The position numbers and the translations under genes are program-made. Of a stretch of 64,000 bases of DNA, positions 8,801-19,542 are shown one piece after another. Positions within the stretch are counted from its first letter, which is position 1; the number at the start of each line of letters is the position of its first letter. Under the pieces are notes generated by a model. The model did not search any database and was not told where the DNA came from. It worked only from the letters and a program-made list of their open reading frames with translations. The DNA is taken from positions 7,440,001 to 7,504,000 of the forward strand of contig NZ_CP035913.1 in the NCBI RefSeq assembly GCF_004209755.1, read 5' to 3'. Source of the DNA: Pseudoduganella lutea. GTDB taxonomy: Bacteria; Pseudomonadota; Gammaproteobacteria; Burkholderiales; Burkholderiaceae_D.

Positions 8801-10113
8801 GCCGGCGCGCCTTGTACCTGGCTTGCGCGGCAGGCATCGGGTTCGTGGCACTGTTCGCCGCCACCCGCTGGTCCGACACGCATACCGGCGCGGCACTGGC
8901 CGAGCCGGCGCTCACGGGGGAGCGCATCGCCCGCGGCGCCTACCTGGCTAAAATGGGCGACTGCGCCGCATGCCACAGCGTGCCGGGAAAGCCGCCCTTC
9001 TCCGGCGGCCTGCGCATGGAAACGCCGATCGGTGCCCTGTTCACCAGCAACATCACGCCGGACAGGCGGTACGGCATCGGCAACTACACGCTGGCCGATT
9101 TCGACCGCGCCCTGCGCTACGGCGTCGCCGCCGGGCACACGCTGTATCCGGCCATGCCCTACAGTGCCTACTCGATCACGCGGCCGGAAGACGTGGCCGC
9201 GCTGTATGCCTACTTCAAGCAGGGAGTGGCGGCGGCTGCAGTGCCGAACCGGGACAGCGAGATCATTTTCCCTCTGTCGATGCGCTGGCCGCTCACGGTA
9301 TGGCGCTGGCTGTACGCGCCGACGCCGCGGCCATTCGCGGCGCCGCCGGGCATGGACCGGCAACTGGCACGCGGCGCTTACCTGGTGCAAGGCCTGGGCC
9401 ATTGCGGCGACTGCCATACGGCGCGCGGCGTCAGCCTGCAGGTGCGCGCGCTGGGCCCGGCCGACGGGCCCGCCTACCTGGGCGGCGCCTCGGTCGACGG
9501 CTGGCATGCCCCCAGCCTGCGCAACGGCGGCGCCGCCACGATCGGCGCCTGGAGCGAAGCCGACATTGCGCAGTTCCTGACGGGCGGCGCCAATCGCCAC
9601 GGCAGCGCGTTCGGATCGATGAGCGATGTCATCGTCAACAGCACGGCGCACCTGACCGACGACGACGCGCGCGCAGCCGCCCGTTTCCTGAAATCCCTGC
9701 CCGATACCGGGGGCCGCGCCTACCGCTACGACCCCGCGGCCAGCCTGGCGTTGCGCCGTGGCGACGCGGACGCACGCGGGGCTCGCCTCTATCTCGATAA
9801 CTGCGCCGCGTGCCACCGGCCGGACGGCAAAGGTTACGAGCGCGTGTTCCCGCCACTGGCCGGAAACCCCGTCGTGGCCACCGCCACGGCCGAATCGCTG
9901 ATACGCATCGTGCTCGCAGGAGCGCAAACACCGCGCACCGCGGCCGCGCCCGCGCAGTTCGCGATGCCGGCTTTTGCCTGGCGCCTGTCCAACCAGGAGG
10001 TGGCCGACGTGGTCACGTTCATCCGCACCAGCTGGGGCAATGACGCATCGCCCGTGGAAGTGCGGGCGGTCGGCAGATTGCGGGAGACCGCCGGGCGGAA
10101 CACGCCCCCTTGA
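8797..10113 (+). CDS. Tri-heme cytochrome c subunit of GMC dehydrogenase
   Basis: A 438-residue periplasmic, membrane-anchored cytochrome c that passes electrons from the FAD subunit to the respiratory chain. Three heme-binding CXXCH motifs are visible: CAACH near residue 50, CGDCH near 200 and CAACH near 330, each in its own cytochrome c domain. A single N-terminal hydrophobic segment ([17 protein letters not shown]) acts as signal or anchor. The layout matches alcohol/gluconate dehydrogenase cytochrome subunits. The ATG at 8797 overlaps the preceding stop. A longer open frame from 8641 lies inside the FAD subunit gene and is not used. Confidence 0.92.
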   Translation: MSRRALYLACAAGIGFVALFAATRWSDTHTGAALAEPALTGERIARGAYLAKMGDCAACHSVPGKPPFSGGLRMETPIGALFTSNITPDRRYGIGNYTLADFDRALRYGVAAGHTLYPAMPYSAYSITRPEDVAALYAYFKQGVAAAAVPNRDSEIIFPLSMRWPLTVWRWLYAPTPRPFAAPPGMDRQLARGAYLVQGLGHCGDCHTARGVSLQVRALGPADGPAYLGGASVDGWHAPSLRNGGAATIGAWSEADIAQFLTGGANRHGSAFGSMSDVIVNSTAHLTDDDARAAARFLKSLPDTGGRAYRYDPAASLALRRGDADARGARLYLDNCAACHRPDGKGYERVFPPLAGNPVVATATAESLIRIVLAGAQTPRTAAAPAQFAMPAFAWRLSNQEVADVVTFIRTSWGNDASPVEVRAVGRLRETAGRNTPP

Positions 10114-10151
10114 AATCTTTTCTCAACCGCTGCACAACCAAAGGAAAAAGC

Positions 10152-11156
10152 ATGTCCCAGAACGCACCAACGAACTTGCCCCGTCGCTCCGCCCTGGTCG
10201 GAAGCGCCCTGACCGCAGCCGGCGCGGTGGCCGCGGCACTGCCGCTCGCCGCCGTCGGCAGCGACAGCATGGCCGGTACCGACGACAGATCCGGCGACAG
10301 CTCCGGGAACAAGGTACGCAAGAGCGGCGATACCATCACCACCCGCGATGGCGTGCGCATCTATTACAAGGACTGGGGGCCACGCGGTGGCCAGCCGGTG
10401 ATCCTCACCCATGGCTGGCCGCAGAACGCGGACAGCTGGGAATCGGCCGCGTTCCACCTCGCCAGCAACGGCTTTCGCGTCGTGACCCCGGACCGCCGTG
10501 GCCATGGCCGCTCCAGCCAGCCCTGGGAAGGCAACGACATGGACCACTACGCGGACGACCTGGCGCAGCTCATCGAAGCGCTCGGCCTGCAGAACATCAT
10601 CCTGGCGGGCTTTTCCACGGGGGGCGGCGAGGTCGCCCGCTACGTGGGCCGGCACGGTACCCGCCGCGTCGCGAAACTGGCCCTCGTGTCGGCCGTGACG
10701 CCCTACATGGTGCAGACCGACGACAATCCGGGCGGCCTGCCGATCTCCGTCTTCGACGGCATCCGCGCGGGTTCGCTCGCCAATCGCGGGCAACTGTACC
10801 TGGATTTCGCAGCCGGCCCGTTCTTCAACTTCAACCTGCCCGGCGCGGTGCCTTCGCAGGGCCTGATCGACGGCTTCTTCAACCAGGGCATGCAGGCCGG
10901 ACTCAAGAACACCTACGATTGCGTGGCCGCCTTCGCGCAGACCGACTTCCGGCCGGACCTGGCGAAATTCGACAAGCCCACGCTCATCGTGCACGGCGAA
11001 GGTGACCAGGTGGTGCCGATCGACGTTGGCGGGCGCGCGGCGGCGAGACACGTTCCGCATGCGAAGCTGATCACGTATCCGGGCGCACCGCATGCGCTCG
11101 TGGAAACCCACAAGGCACAGTTCAACGCCGACTTCCTCGCCTGGGCGAAGTCCTGA
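10152..11156 (+). CDS. Exported alpha/beta hydrolase, non-heme chloroperoxidase type
   Basis: A 334-residue alpha/beta hydrolase with an exported N-terminus: a double arginine followed by a long Ala-rich hydrophobic stretch ([20 protein letters not shown]), probably a Tat signal. Catalytic motifs are [10 protein letters not shown] (oxyanion region), [11 protein letters not shown], the nucleophile elbow GFSTGGGE, an acid in [10 protein letters not shown] and the His in [10 protein letters not shown]. These match cofactor-free haloperoxidases/perhydrolases such as Streptomyces chloroperoxidases. AAGGAAAA lies upstream of the ATG at 10152. It follows the dehydrogenase genes on the same strand with a 38-base gap and may be co-transcribed. 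Confidence 0.85.
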   Translation: MSQNAPTNLPRRSALVGSALTAAGAVAAALPLAAVGSDSMAGTDDRSGDSSGNKVRKSGDTITTRDGVRIYYKDWGPRGGQPVILTHGWPQNADSWESAAFHLASNGFRVVTPDRRGHGRSSQPWEGNDMDHYADDLAQLIEALGLQNIILAGFSTGGGEVARYVGRHGTRRVAKLALVSAVTPYMVQTDDNPGGLPISVFDGIRAGSLANRGQLYLDFAAGPFFNFNLPGAVPSQGLIDGFFNQGMQAGLKNTYDCVAAFAQTDFRPDLAKFDKPTLIVHGEGDQVVPIDVGGRAAARHVPHAKLITYPGAPHALVETHKAQFNADFLAWAKS

Positions 11157-11239
11157 ACCGCATGTGACGGCCTCGCGCCCGCTGCATCATCGCGACGTCT
11201 CCGGAGTCGCTGACGGTCGTACCGGCCGTCAGCCGCCCT

Positions 11240-11791
11240 TCATGGAGCCGCCAGGTACTCGTCGGTACTGATCACGGCCGCATAGCCGAATGCGAGCGCC
11301 GACATGAGCGCGTTGTGCACCTGCGCGGCGGGTACGGTCACGCCCTTGAACTCGAGGTCGCGGGTGGCGCAGGCGTCGTGCACGACCTTTGTGCGATAGC
11401 CCAGATCCGAGGCGGCCCGCGTGGTGGCGTCGATGCACATATGGCTCATTGCGCCGACCACGGTGACTTCTTCGATCCCGTTCTTGTCCAGTATGTCTTT
11501 CAGGTCCGTCTTCAGGAACGAATTCGGGAAGTTCTTGACGATGACCGGCTCGCCCGCGGCTGGCGCGACGGCTGCATGAATCCGGACGCCGTCCGTACCC
11601 GGCTGGAAGAATGGCATGGCTGGGTCGCTGGATTCATGACGAACATTGACCACCAGGTCGCCTCTGGTTCTGGCATCGGCAATCACGCGGGCCGCATTGC
11701 CCAATGCTTCATCGATACCTTCCAGGGCCAGCTTGCCGGTTGGCAGGTACTCGTTCTGCAGGTCGACGACAACGACGGCTTTTTTGCTCAT
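11240..11791 (-). CDS. Isochorismatase-family cysteine hydrolase
   Basis: A 183-residue cytoplasmic hydrolase of the isochorismatase/nicotinamidase fold. The catalytic triad is visible: Asp10 in VVVVDLQNEY, Lys86 in VIVKNFPNSF and the nucleophile Cys119 in AMSHMCIDAT, with the cis-peptide region GAMSHMC. Family members hydrolyse isochorismate, nicotinamide, biuret or similar amides; the substrate is not deducible here. It is transcribed alone, convergent with the preceding hydrolase. An AAGGAAA ribosome site precedes the start. Confidence 0.88.
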   Translation of the reverse strand: MSKKAVVVVDLQNEYLPTGKLALEGIDEALGNAARVIADARTRGDLVVNVRHESSDPAMPFFQPGTDGVRIHAAVAPAAGEPVIVKNFPNSFLKTDLKDILDKNGIEEVTVVGAMSHMCIDATTRAASDLGYRTKVVHDACATRDLEFKGVTVPAAQVHNALMSALAFGYAAVISTDEYLAAP

Positions 11792-11930
11792 GAGGATTTC
11801 CTTTCAGGACAGGGGAACATGTTCCTCATTGTGAGCGCCGGGTGCGGAGGCTGACAGTGACCCGCGCGTCAATTACCGATCGTTTTGGGCCACAACCGAC
11901 TTACTGCCCGGGGCGGCAGCATACCGGCAC

Positions 11931-12563
11931 TCATGCGGGACAGGCGTCCAGCTCCTCCGCCCGCTCCACTGCCGCGCCGATCGCATCGGCCACGGCGCGT
12001 GCACCGCCGTCCAGGTCCGGTGCGACGAGAGACACGTGGATATCCCCTGCTTCCTGCCGCAATGCCTCCGAGATCGCCCGCAGCGCACCTGCCGTGGCGC
12101 CGGGCAGTGCCTGCGCCGGGCCCGTACCGGCGCTCGATGCCGGCGGGGCAAGGTTGACGACGTGGCCGCCGCCGGCACGCTGCATCAGCGGCAGCACGGC
12201 GGCGATCGCATACAGCGCGCCGCGCACGTTCACTTCGAGCATGCGGTCCCACTCCAGCAGCTTCAAGGCATCGAGCCGCGACGGCGCGTGGACGCCGGCG
12301 GCGTTTACCAGCACGTCGATGCGGCCATGCCGGTGGAAAGCGGCCAGCACGAAGGTTTGCGCGTCGTCGGCATCGGTCACGTCGACGATGTGGCACTCGG
12401 CGCTGCCACCGGCGGCGCGGATCCGGGCAGCCAGCAGCACCAGGCGATCGATGCGCCGCGCGCCCAGCACCACGTGGTGGCCCTGCCCGGCCAGCGTGCG
12501 CGCCGTGGCCGCGCCGATGCGGCCGGTGGCGCCCGTGATCAGTACGATTTTCTGTTCGGCCAT
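11931..12563 (-). CDS. SDR-family protein lacking the catalytic residues
   Basis: A 210-residue Rossmann protein. It has the NAD(P)-binding motif TGATGRIG (residues 10-17), DVTD at 61-64 and VNAAG at 86-90. The normal SDR catalytic Ser-Tyr-Lys set is missing: where YxxxK should stand before the conserved RAISEALRQE helix the sequence reads LPGATAGAL, with Pro at the Tyr position and Ala at the Lys position, and the Ser strand reads VVNLAPPAS. It is therefore probably not an active reductase, although cofactor binding may remain. AGGAGAG precedes the start. It is divergent from the AraC-type regulator gene, with about 170 bases between them. Confidence 0.82.
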   Translation of the reverse strand: MAEQKIVLITGATGRIGAATARTLAGQGHHVVLGARRIDRLVLLAARIRAAGGSAECHIVDVTDADDAQTFVLAAFHRHGRIDVLVNAAGVHAPSRLDALKLLEWDRMLEVNVRGALYAIAAVLPLMQRAGGGHVVNLAPPASSAGTGPAQALPGATAGALRAISEALRQEAGDIHVSLVAPDLDGGARAVADAIGAAVERAEELDACPA

Positions 12564-12734
12564 GTGAAGCTCTCCTGCGATGGTCTGTCGGGATGTCCTG
12601 CGATGTTGCCAGTGTAGGTGGGGTGGCCGGCCGGAGGTTGCGCGATGGTTTCAAAAGATTGCCTGATCCTCCACGGGCGGCCACGCCGCCGCGTCTCCGG
12701 CGCATAATCACTGCCTGAAACTGGGGAGAGGATC

Positions 12735-13679
12735 ATGAGCGCAGCTGAACGGCAGGCACGGATGGTGGAACTGATGGGCGTGCTGGCGCCGGACGAGGGC
12801 TACACGCTGTGCGGACTGCCCGGCGTGAAGTTCATGCGCGCGAACGCCGTGCGCCCGCGCGGGAAGGCCCTGTACGAGCCATGCATCGTCATCGTTTGCC
12901 AGGGCCACAAGCGGGGCTACCTGGGCGGCGAAGTATTCGATTACCACGCGCAGCAATTCCTCGTGCTGTCGGTGCCGCTGCCGTTCGAGGGCGAGACCGT
13001 GCGCGCCTCCGAGGCCGAGCCGATGCTGGCGATCTCGATTCCGATCGACCTGCAGCTGGCCGCCGAACTGGCCCTGGCAGTCGACGACGCGCAATCGGGC
13101 CTTGTCGCGCCAGCCGCCCCTCGGGGCATGATGGCATCGAAACTGGACGATGCCCTCGGCGACGCCGTGCTGCGCCTGCTGGGTGCACTCACCAGCCCCG
13201 TCGAGACGCGGCTGCTGGGCCCCGGCATCCTGCGCGAGATCCTGTTCCGCGTGCTGACCGGCGAACAGGGCGGCGCGCTGCGCGCCGGCCTGGCCCACCA
13301 GACACAGTTCGCCAAGGTCGGCAAGGCGCTGCGGCGCATCCATGCCGACTATCACCGGCCGATCGACGTGCCCACGCTGGCCCGCGAGGCGGGCATGAGC
13401 CAGGCCGCGTTCCACGCCAGCTTCAAGGCGGTCACGCAGACGTCGCCGATGCAGTACCTGAAGACGACGCGGCTGCACAAGGCCCGGCTGCTGATGGTGC
13501 AGGACGGCCTGACCGCGGCCACCGCGTGCGGGCGCGTCGGCTACGAAAGCAGCTCGCAGTTCTCGCGTGAGTTCAAGCGCTTCTTCGGCCGCACGCCCGT
13601 CGAGGAAGCGCGCGAAATGCGCAGCCTGCTGGCGCAGGCGCCCGGCGGGCGCGCGGCGCCCTGGGTCAGCGCCCCCTGA
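12735..13679 (+). CDS. AraC family transcriptional regulator
   Basis: A 314-residue cytoplasmic regulator. The N-terminal ~180 residues are an AraC_N-type cupin ligand domain (CIVIVCQGHKRGYLGGEVF), and the C-terminal ~100 residues hold two helix-turn-helix units (DVPTLAREAGMSQAAFHASF and TACGRVGYESSSQFSREFKR, the latter the conserved AraC signature). GGAGAGGATC precedes the start. It is divergently transcribed from the degenerate SDR gene. In related bacteria such regulators usually control the neighbouring oxidoreductase, so SDR control is a reasonable inference. The effector is unknown. Confidence 0.9.
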   Translation: MSAAERQARMVELMGVLAPDEGYTLCGLPGVKFMRANAVRPRGKALYEPCIVIVCQGHKRGYLGGEVFDYHAQQFLVLSVPLPFEGETVRASEAEPMLAISIPIDLQLAAELALAVDDAQSGLVAPAAPRGMMASKLDDALGDAVLRLLGALTSPVETRLLGPGILREILFRVLTGEQGGALRAGLAHQTQFAKVGKALRRIHADYHRPIDVPTLAREAGMSQAAFHASFKAVTQTSPMQYLKTTRLHKARLLMVQDGLTAATACGRVGYESSSQFSREFKRFFGRTPVEEAREMRSLLAQAPGGRAAPWVSAP

Positions 13680-13696
13680 CCAATCCGTCAACGCCG

Positions 13697-13803
13697 AGCC
13701 CGTGTCCACCTTGGGGTCAACCCCGTTTGTGGGCACGAGCTGGGCCGTACCAAAGCCGAGCTCGTGTCCGATTTTGGGGTTGACCCCAGGGTGGACACGG
13801 GCT
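13697..13803. repeat. Repeat family A: large imperfect inverted repeat
   Basis: Two 45-base arms (13697-13741 and 13759-13803) are near-perfect inverted copies of one unit that contains GTGTCCACC, TGGGGTCAACCCC and GGGCACGAGCT or its variant GGACACGAGCT. A 17-base spacer separates them. It fills the gap between the converging araC and hydrolase genes and would form a very stable stem-loop in RNA from either direction. A third, single copy lies at 55438-55481. Confidence 0.75.
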
Positions 13804-13820
13804 GGGCCGTGGTGGCGGAG

Positions 13821-15740
<1,920 letters not shown>

Positions 15741-15894
15741 CGGTTCCTCCAGGGCTGGGTAATCGCCGATGGTAACGCGCGGTTTCCTCAATGGCAACGA
15801 AACAATTGCTTACAGAGAAGTTGGGTGCCGGCACACTGCCGTAACAACTGCAAGCCAATAATGAAGCCATACCGTTCACCACAAGGAGTACATC

Positions 15895-16392
15895 ATGAAA
15901 AAACTGCTGATCGCCGCGATGTTCGCTGCTTCGCTGGGTGGCATTGCCGCACCGGCCCTGGCCGCCACGGAAATCATCGTCGTGCGCAAGGCGCCGCCGC
16001 CACCGCGCCATGAAGTGGCACCCGCGGCCCGTCACGGCTATGTGTGGACGCCCGGTTACTGGAACTGGACCGGCCATCGCCATGTGTGGGTGAAGGGCAA
16101 GTACGTGAAGGCGCGCGCCGGCTACCACTGGGCGGCGCCGAGCTGGCAGGAACGCGATGGCCGCTGGCAGTTCGCGCGCGGCTCGTGGCAGCGCGGCGAC
16201 CGGGACGGCGATGGCGTGCCGAACCGTTACGACCGGGACCGCGATAATGACGGGGTGCCGAACCGCCACGACCGCGATCGTGACAATGATGGCGTGCGCA
16301 ATGGCCATGACCGCGACCGGCGCATGGACAACGACCGTGATGGTGTGCCGAACCGCCATGACGACCGGCCCGACAACCCGCGCCGCCATTGA
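15895..16392 (+). CDS. YXWGXW-type exported protein with calcium-binding Asp repeats
   Basis: A 165-residue secreted protein with signal peptide MKKLLIAAMFAASLGGIAAP. Residues ~45-100 carry aromatic YVWTPGYWNW and YHWAAPSWQERDGRWQF segments of the YXWGXW repeat family. From about residue 104 there are tandem units of the form DRDGDGVPNRYDRD, four or five times, which match the DxDxDG calcium loops of thrombospondin type 3 repeats. AAGGAG precedes the start. The function is unknown; binding of Ca2+ in the envelope is an inference. It lies alone between a divergent hydrolase and the trpS leader. Confidence 0.8.
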   Translation: MKKLLIAAMFAASLGGIAAPALAATEIIVVRKAPPPPRHEVAPAARHGYVWTPGYWNWTGHRHVWVKGKYVKARAGYHWAAPSWQERDGRWQFARGSWQRGDRDGDGVPNRYDRDRDNDGVPNRHDRDRDNDGVRNGHDRDRRMDNDRDGVPNRHDDRPDNPRRH

Positions 16393-16399
16393 GGGTAGC

Positions 16400-16423
16400 G
16401 CCGGCCTGTCTTGACAGGCCGGC
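16400..16423. terminator. Perfect stem-loop after the YXWGXW gene
   Basis: The arms GCCGGCCTGTC and GACAGGCCGGC pair perfectly over 11 bases with a TT loop, starting 8 bases after the stop codon. No T-run follows, so it is either a weak or factor-assisted terminator or an mRNA 3'-end stabiliser. Confidence 0.55.
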
Positions 16424-16445
16424 ATGAACCTGCAACCATAGCGGG

Positions 16446-16523
16446 ATGACTTTTCATCCATCGCATCCGCTTTCGTTCTCCTGGTGGCGCCGCTCCATGC
16501 CGTGCGGCCCCAGTTTGAAGTGA
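16446..16523 (+). CDS. Candidate Trp leader peptide upstream of trpS
   Basis: A 25-codon open frame starting at ATG 16446 and ending at TGA 16521-16523. Codons 13 and 14 are tandem TGG (16482-16487), giving SFSWWRRS in the middle of the peptide. It ends 15 bases before a Rho-independent terminator, and trpS starts 84 bases after it. Tandem Trp codons in a short frame followed by a terminator ahead of a tryptophan gene is the classical form of a ribosome-mediated attenuator. Its ribosome binding site is weak (only GCGGG directly before the ATG), and its promoter was not identified. Confidence 0.6.
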   Translation: MTFHPSHPLSFSWWRRSMPCGPSLK

Positions 16524-16538
16524 TGTGATTTCAATATG

Positions 16539-16566
16539 ACGCCGCCTCTGCCAAGGTGGCGTTTTT
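16539..16566 (+). terminator. Attenuator terminator of trpS
   Basis: The stem pairs ACGCC...CCT with AGG...GGCGT (16539-16562) and runs into five Ts, a typical intrinsic terminator, yet it lies before trpS. Alternative pairings exist: GCCGC at 16489-16493 (just after the tandem Trp codons) can pair with GCGGC at 16504-16508. That same GCGGC can instead pair with GCCGC at 16541-16545 inside the terminator's 5' arm. This gives the 1:2, 2:3 and 3:4 structures expected of attenuation. Confidence 0.65.
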
Positions 16567-16606
16567 CATGGCGCATCCGGGCAGGGGCCAACCCCGAAGG
16601 AATGCA

Positions 16607-17680
16607 ATGAGCCAGCCTGACAATTCCACCGACGTATCCAGCACCGTCTCCAGCACGGTTTCCGCCGTCCCGGCATCCGGCAAGCCTGCCGTCATCCTGA
16701 CGGGCGACCGCCCGACCGGCCCGCTGCACCTGGGCCACTATGTGGGCAGCCTGCGCAGCCGCGTGGGCTACCAGCACGACTACAAACAGTTCATCATGCT
16801 GGCCGACTCGCAGGCGCTGACGGACAATATGGACGACATCGACAAGGTGCGCCGTAACGTCGTGGAAGTGGCGCTCGATTACCTGGCAGTGGGCATCGAT
16901 CCGGCCAAGTCGACGATCCTGATCCAGTCGCAGATCCCGGAGCTGGCCGAGCTGACGTTCTATTACCTGAACATGGTCACCGTGGCCCGCCTGGAGCGCA
17001 ACCCGACCGTCAAGGCCGAAATCGTGCTGCGCGGCTTCGAGCGCGACATCCCGGCCGGCTTCCTCACCTACCCCGCCTCGCAGGCAGCCGATATCTCGGC
17101 ATTCAAGGCTTCGATCGTGCCGGTGGGCGACGACCAGATCCCGATGATCGAGCAGACCAACGAGATCGTGCGCCGCTTCAACCGGATCGCCAACCGCGAC
17201 ATCCTCGTCGAGTGCAAGGCGCTGGTGCCGGAAATCGGCCGCCTGCCGGGCATCGACGGCAAGGCCAAGATGAGCAAGTCGCTGGGCAACACGATCAACC
17301 TGGGCGCCTCGGCCGACGAGATCACGGCTGCCGTGAAGAAGGTGTACACCGATCCGCTGCACCTGCGCGTGCAGGACCCCGGCCACCTGGAAGGCAACGT
17401 GGCCTTCATCTACCTCGATGCGTTCGATCCGGACAAGGCCGCGCTGGAAGAAATGAAGGCGCACTATGTGCGCGGCGGGCTGGGCGATTCGATCGTCAAG
17501 AAGCGCCTGGAAGCCGTGCTGCAGGAGCTGCTGGGCCCGATCCGTGCACGCCGCGAGGAATTCGCCAAGGACAAAGGCCAGGTCATGCAGATGCTGAAGG
17601 AAGGCACCGCCCGCGCCCGTGAAGTGGCGGCGAAGACGGCCGACGAAGTGAAGGCCGCGCTGGGCCTGAATTACTTCTGA
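16607..17680 (+). CDS. trpS: Tryptophan--tRNA ligase
   Basis: A 357-residue class I aminoacyl-tRNA synthetase that charges tRNA(Trp). It has the HIGH-type motif HLGHYVG at residues 41-47, the tryptophan-pocket segment [14 protein letters not shown], and KMSKS at 221-225. Residues 1-25 form a Ser/Thr-rich extension before the catalytic core ([11 protein letters not shown]). The ATG at 16607 follows GAAGG; the open frame back to 16556 overlaps the terminator and is not used. Expression is probably controlled by the leader peptide and terminator directly upstream. Confidence 0.95.
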   Translation: MSQPDNSTDVSSTVSSTVSAVPASGKPAVILTGDRPTGPLHLGHYVGSLRSRVGYQHDYKQFIMLADSQALTDNMDDIDKVRRNVVEVALDYLAVGIDPAKSTILIQSQIPELAELTFYYLNMVTVARLERNPTVKAEIVLRGFERDIPAGFLTYPASQAADISAFKASIVPVGDDQIPMIEQTNEIVRRFNRIANRDILVECKALVPEIGRLPGIDGKAKMSKSLGNTINLGASADEITAAVKKVYTDPLHLRVQDPGHLEGNVAFIYLDAFDPDKAALEEMKAHYVRGGLGDSIVKKRLEAVLQELLGPIRARREEFAKDKGQVMQMLKEGTARAREVAAKTADEVKAALGLNYF

Positions 17681-17691
17681 GTTTCGCTTTC

Positions 17692-17981
17692 TTCATTGCG
17701 CTGGCTGGCTGGTACCTGTGTGCCAGCCTTGCCACCTTTCTTGCCTACTTCCTCGACAAGCGCGCCGCCCGCGCCGGCCGGCGCCGCACGCCAGAACGCA
17801 CCTTGCTGCTGTTCGGGCTGGCCGGCGGCTGGCCGGGGGCTTTCTCGCGCAGCGGCTCGTGCGGCACAAGTCCTCGAAAGCTTCGTTCCAGCGGAAGTTC
17901 CAGATCACCGTAGCGCTGAATACCACGGCGCTCGCCCTCCTGTTGCTGCTCGCACAAACTGGGGACGTACCCCTGTTTTAG
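17692..17981 (+). pseudogene. DUF1294 membrane protein gene, frameshifted
   Basis: Two frames together encode a DUF1294-type small membrane protein. The first gives FIALAGWYLCASLATFLAYF, DKRAARAG and PERTLLLFGLAGGWPGA; the second continues GGFLAQRLVRHKSSKASFQ and a final transmembrane segment. The break is at a run of five Gs (17835-17839), where one more G would restore the frame. No clear ATG starts the first frame, which begins right at the trpS stop. The last residues QTGDVPLF and the TAG stop come from a family B repeat. It is either a decayed gene or a one-base sequence error. Confidence 0.7.
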
Positions 17982-18085
17982 GGAAATTATTGCTTCCAAA
18001 CAGGGCGGTTCGTCGATGCGGTACGTCGCCGCTTTGTTTGACGAATGATTGCCTTGAAACAGGGGTACGTCCCCTGTTTTTCCAG
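17955..18085. repeat. Repeat family B: paired GGGGACGTACCC elements
   Basis: Two inverted copies of a unit with core CAGGGGTACGTCCCCTG or ACTGGGGACGTACCCC flanked by A and T tracts lie at 17955-17982 and 18055-18085. Between them is a partly related segment (AAACAGGGCGGTTCGTCG). The whole looks like a REP/BIME-style unit between the converging DUF1294 and erythromycin-esterase genes. It could act as a bidirectional terminator: each copy is a stem with a T-run on either side. Confidence 0.7.
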
Positions 18086-18086
18086 A

Positions 18087-19439
18087 CTACAAGCCGCTTG
18101 GGTAGGTTTCCGGCACCTCGTCCTGCTTCCATAGCGCCGACCGTTCCAGCGGCCGCAGCGCGGTGCTGCGGTCGACGTGCACCAGCGCGTCGAACTGCTT
18201 CGCCGCGTCGGCATGGAAGTAGTGGCTGTAGCGTTCCGAATCGGGGCGGTAGATGACGCCGATGGCGCGCTCCAGGTAGCGCGACGGCAGCCGCGCCAGC
18301 ATGCTGTCATGTCCGCGGATCGGCAGCAGGAACTGCGCCATGCCGGTGGCGATCGATGTTTCGTGCATCAGCCGCTCCACGCTGTCCGGCCGCGACGGCA
18401 CCACGTGTTTCAGTTCTGCCGGTCCGTCCCATTCGGTGGCCGCGGTCACCGTGCCGGTATGGGTGGTGAAGCCGAGCAGGAAAACGTCATCCGGCCGGTA
18501 GCGCTCGCGCACCAGCTGGCCCAGATTCAGCTGGCCGCCCTCGCCCATTTCGGTGGCGCGGGCATCGCCCAGGTGCGAATTGTGGGCCCACACGACGATC
18601 TTGCCCGGCCGGCCCGTGCGCTGGCTCAGGTGCTCGCGCAGCGCTTCCAGCGTTTCCGCCATGTGCGAGTCACGCACGTTCCAGGATTCGTCGCGGCTCT
18701 GGAACATCGAGCGGTAATAGGTTTCGGCGTTGCGGGCCACGCGCGCGTTCTGCTGCGCATAGAACAGTTCATCGGGCACCTGCCCGCCCGGCTGCTTCAC
18801 GTACAGGTTGGCCTGGCGCGTCAGCTCCATCAATTGGCGCACCACCTCCTGCTCGCAGTGCGGCTTCATGCCGAACGAGGTGGCGTAGCCGTAGCGCTGC
18901 GGGTCCTCCGCCATGTGGTCGATGCAGCCATAGCGCTGGCGGGCCCGTTCGGCCGCTTCCGGATCTTCCCGGTCCAGGTACTCGATCACGGCATGCATCG
19001 ATTGCTGCAGGCTGTACAGGTCGAGCCCGTAGAAGCCCACGCGCCGCGGGCTGCTGGCCACGTGCGCATTGTGCAGGCGCAGCCAGTTCACCAGGTCGAC
19101 GATTTCGTGGTTCCGCCACATCCATTGCGGGAAGCGCTTGTAGCCGCACAGCGCGCCTTCGGCCGTCATGTCGTCGCCGCCATGCTGCACGTAGCGCGAC
19201 ACGCGCAGCGCATCCGGCCAGTCCGCCTCGACGGCGATCGCGTCGAAGCCCTTTTCCACGATCAGCCGCTTGCTGATCTCGGCGCGCAGGCGGTAGAACT
19301 CGCGCGTGCCGTGCGTGGCCTCGCCGAGCAGCACGATCGATGCATCGCCGATCGATTCAAGGAGGTAGTCGAAATCCTCGGGGGCGGCGAACGGCCGCGC
19401 CTCGCCCTTCAGCGCATTGATGATGTCTTTATCGGTCAT
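18087..19439 (-). CDS. Erythromycin esterase family protein
   Basis: A 450-residue cytoplasmic protein of the erythromycin esterase/succinoglycan-biosynthesis-associated family. Signature segments are LLGEATHGTREFYRLRAEI (residues ~35-55, with the Glu and His of the active site), AVEADWPDA, FYGLDLYSL and VVWAHNSHLGDARATEMG. Most members of this long-form group are not proven macrolide esterases, so resistance should not be assumed. The start at 19439 follows CAGGAG with proper spacing; upstream in-frame ATGs at 19469 and 19502 lack this. It stands alone, convergent with the DUF1294 remnant. Confidence 0.85.
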   Translation of the reverse strand: MTDKDIINALKGEARPFAAPEDFDYLLESIGDASIVLLGEATHGTREFYRLRAEISKRLIVEKGFDAIAVEADWPDALRVSRYVQHGGDDMTAEGALCGYKRFPQWMWRNHEIVDLVNWLRLHNAHVASSPRRVGFYGLDLYSLQQSMHAVIEYLDREDPEAAERARQRYGCIDHMAEDPQRYGYATSFGMKPHCEQEVVRQLMELTRQANLYVKQPGGQVPDELFYAQQNARVARNAETYYRSMFQSRDESWNVRDSHMAETLEALREHLSQRTGRPGKIVVWAHNSHLGDARATEMGEGGQLNLGQLVRERYRPDDVFLLGFTTHTGTVTAATEWDGPAELKHVVPSRPDSVERLMHETSIATGMAQFLLPIRGHDSMLARLPSRYLERAIGVIYRPDSERYSHYFHADAAKQFDALVHVDRSTALRPLERSALWKQDEVPETYPSGL

Positions 19440-19542
19440 GGTGGTCTCCTGCTGATTCTGACTGGTCATGTTCAGGGCACCATAGCGCACTCTGTGCGAC
19501 ACTGGCGCCCCTTAATTACGAGAAATTTCGGGGAACGACGGG

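Noticed and set aside
6956..8896. 646-codon open frame on the minus strand opposite the GMC dehydrogenase
   Set aside because: Same reason: shadow of a well-supported flavoprotein gene.
16411..16442. TTGACA at 16411 as the promoter of the trpS leader
   Set aside because: It lies inside a perfect stem-loop, no good -10 is found 16-18 bases on, and transcription from it would begin at or after the leader ATG.
18087..19439. Macrolide resistance gene
   Set aside because: It belongs to the broad erythromycin-esterase superfamily, most of whose long members are not shown to act on macrolides.
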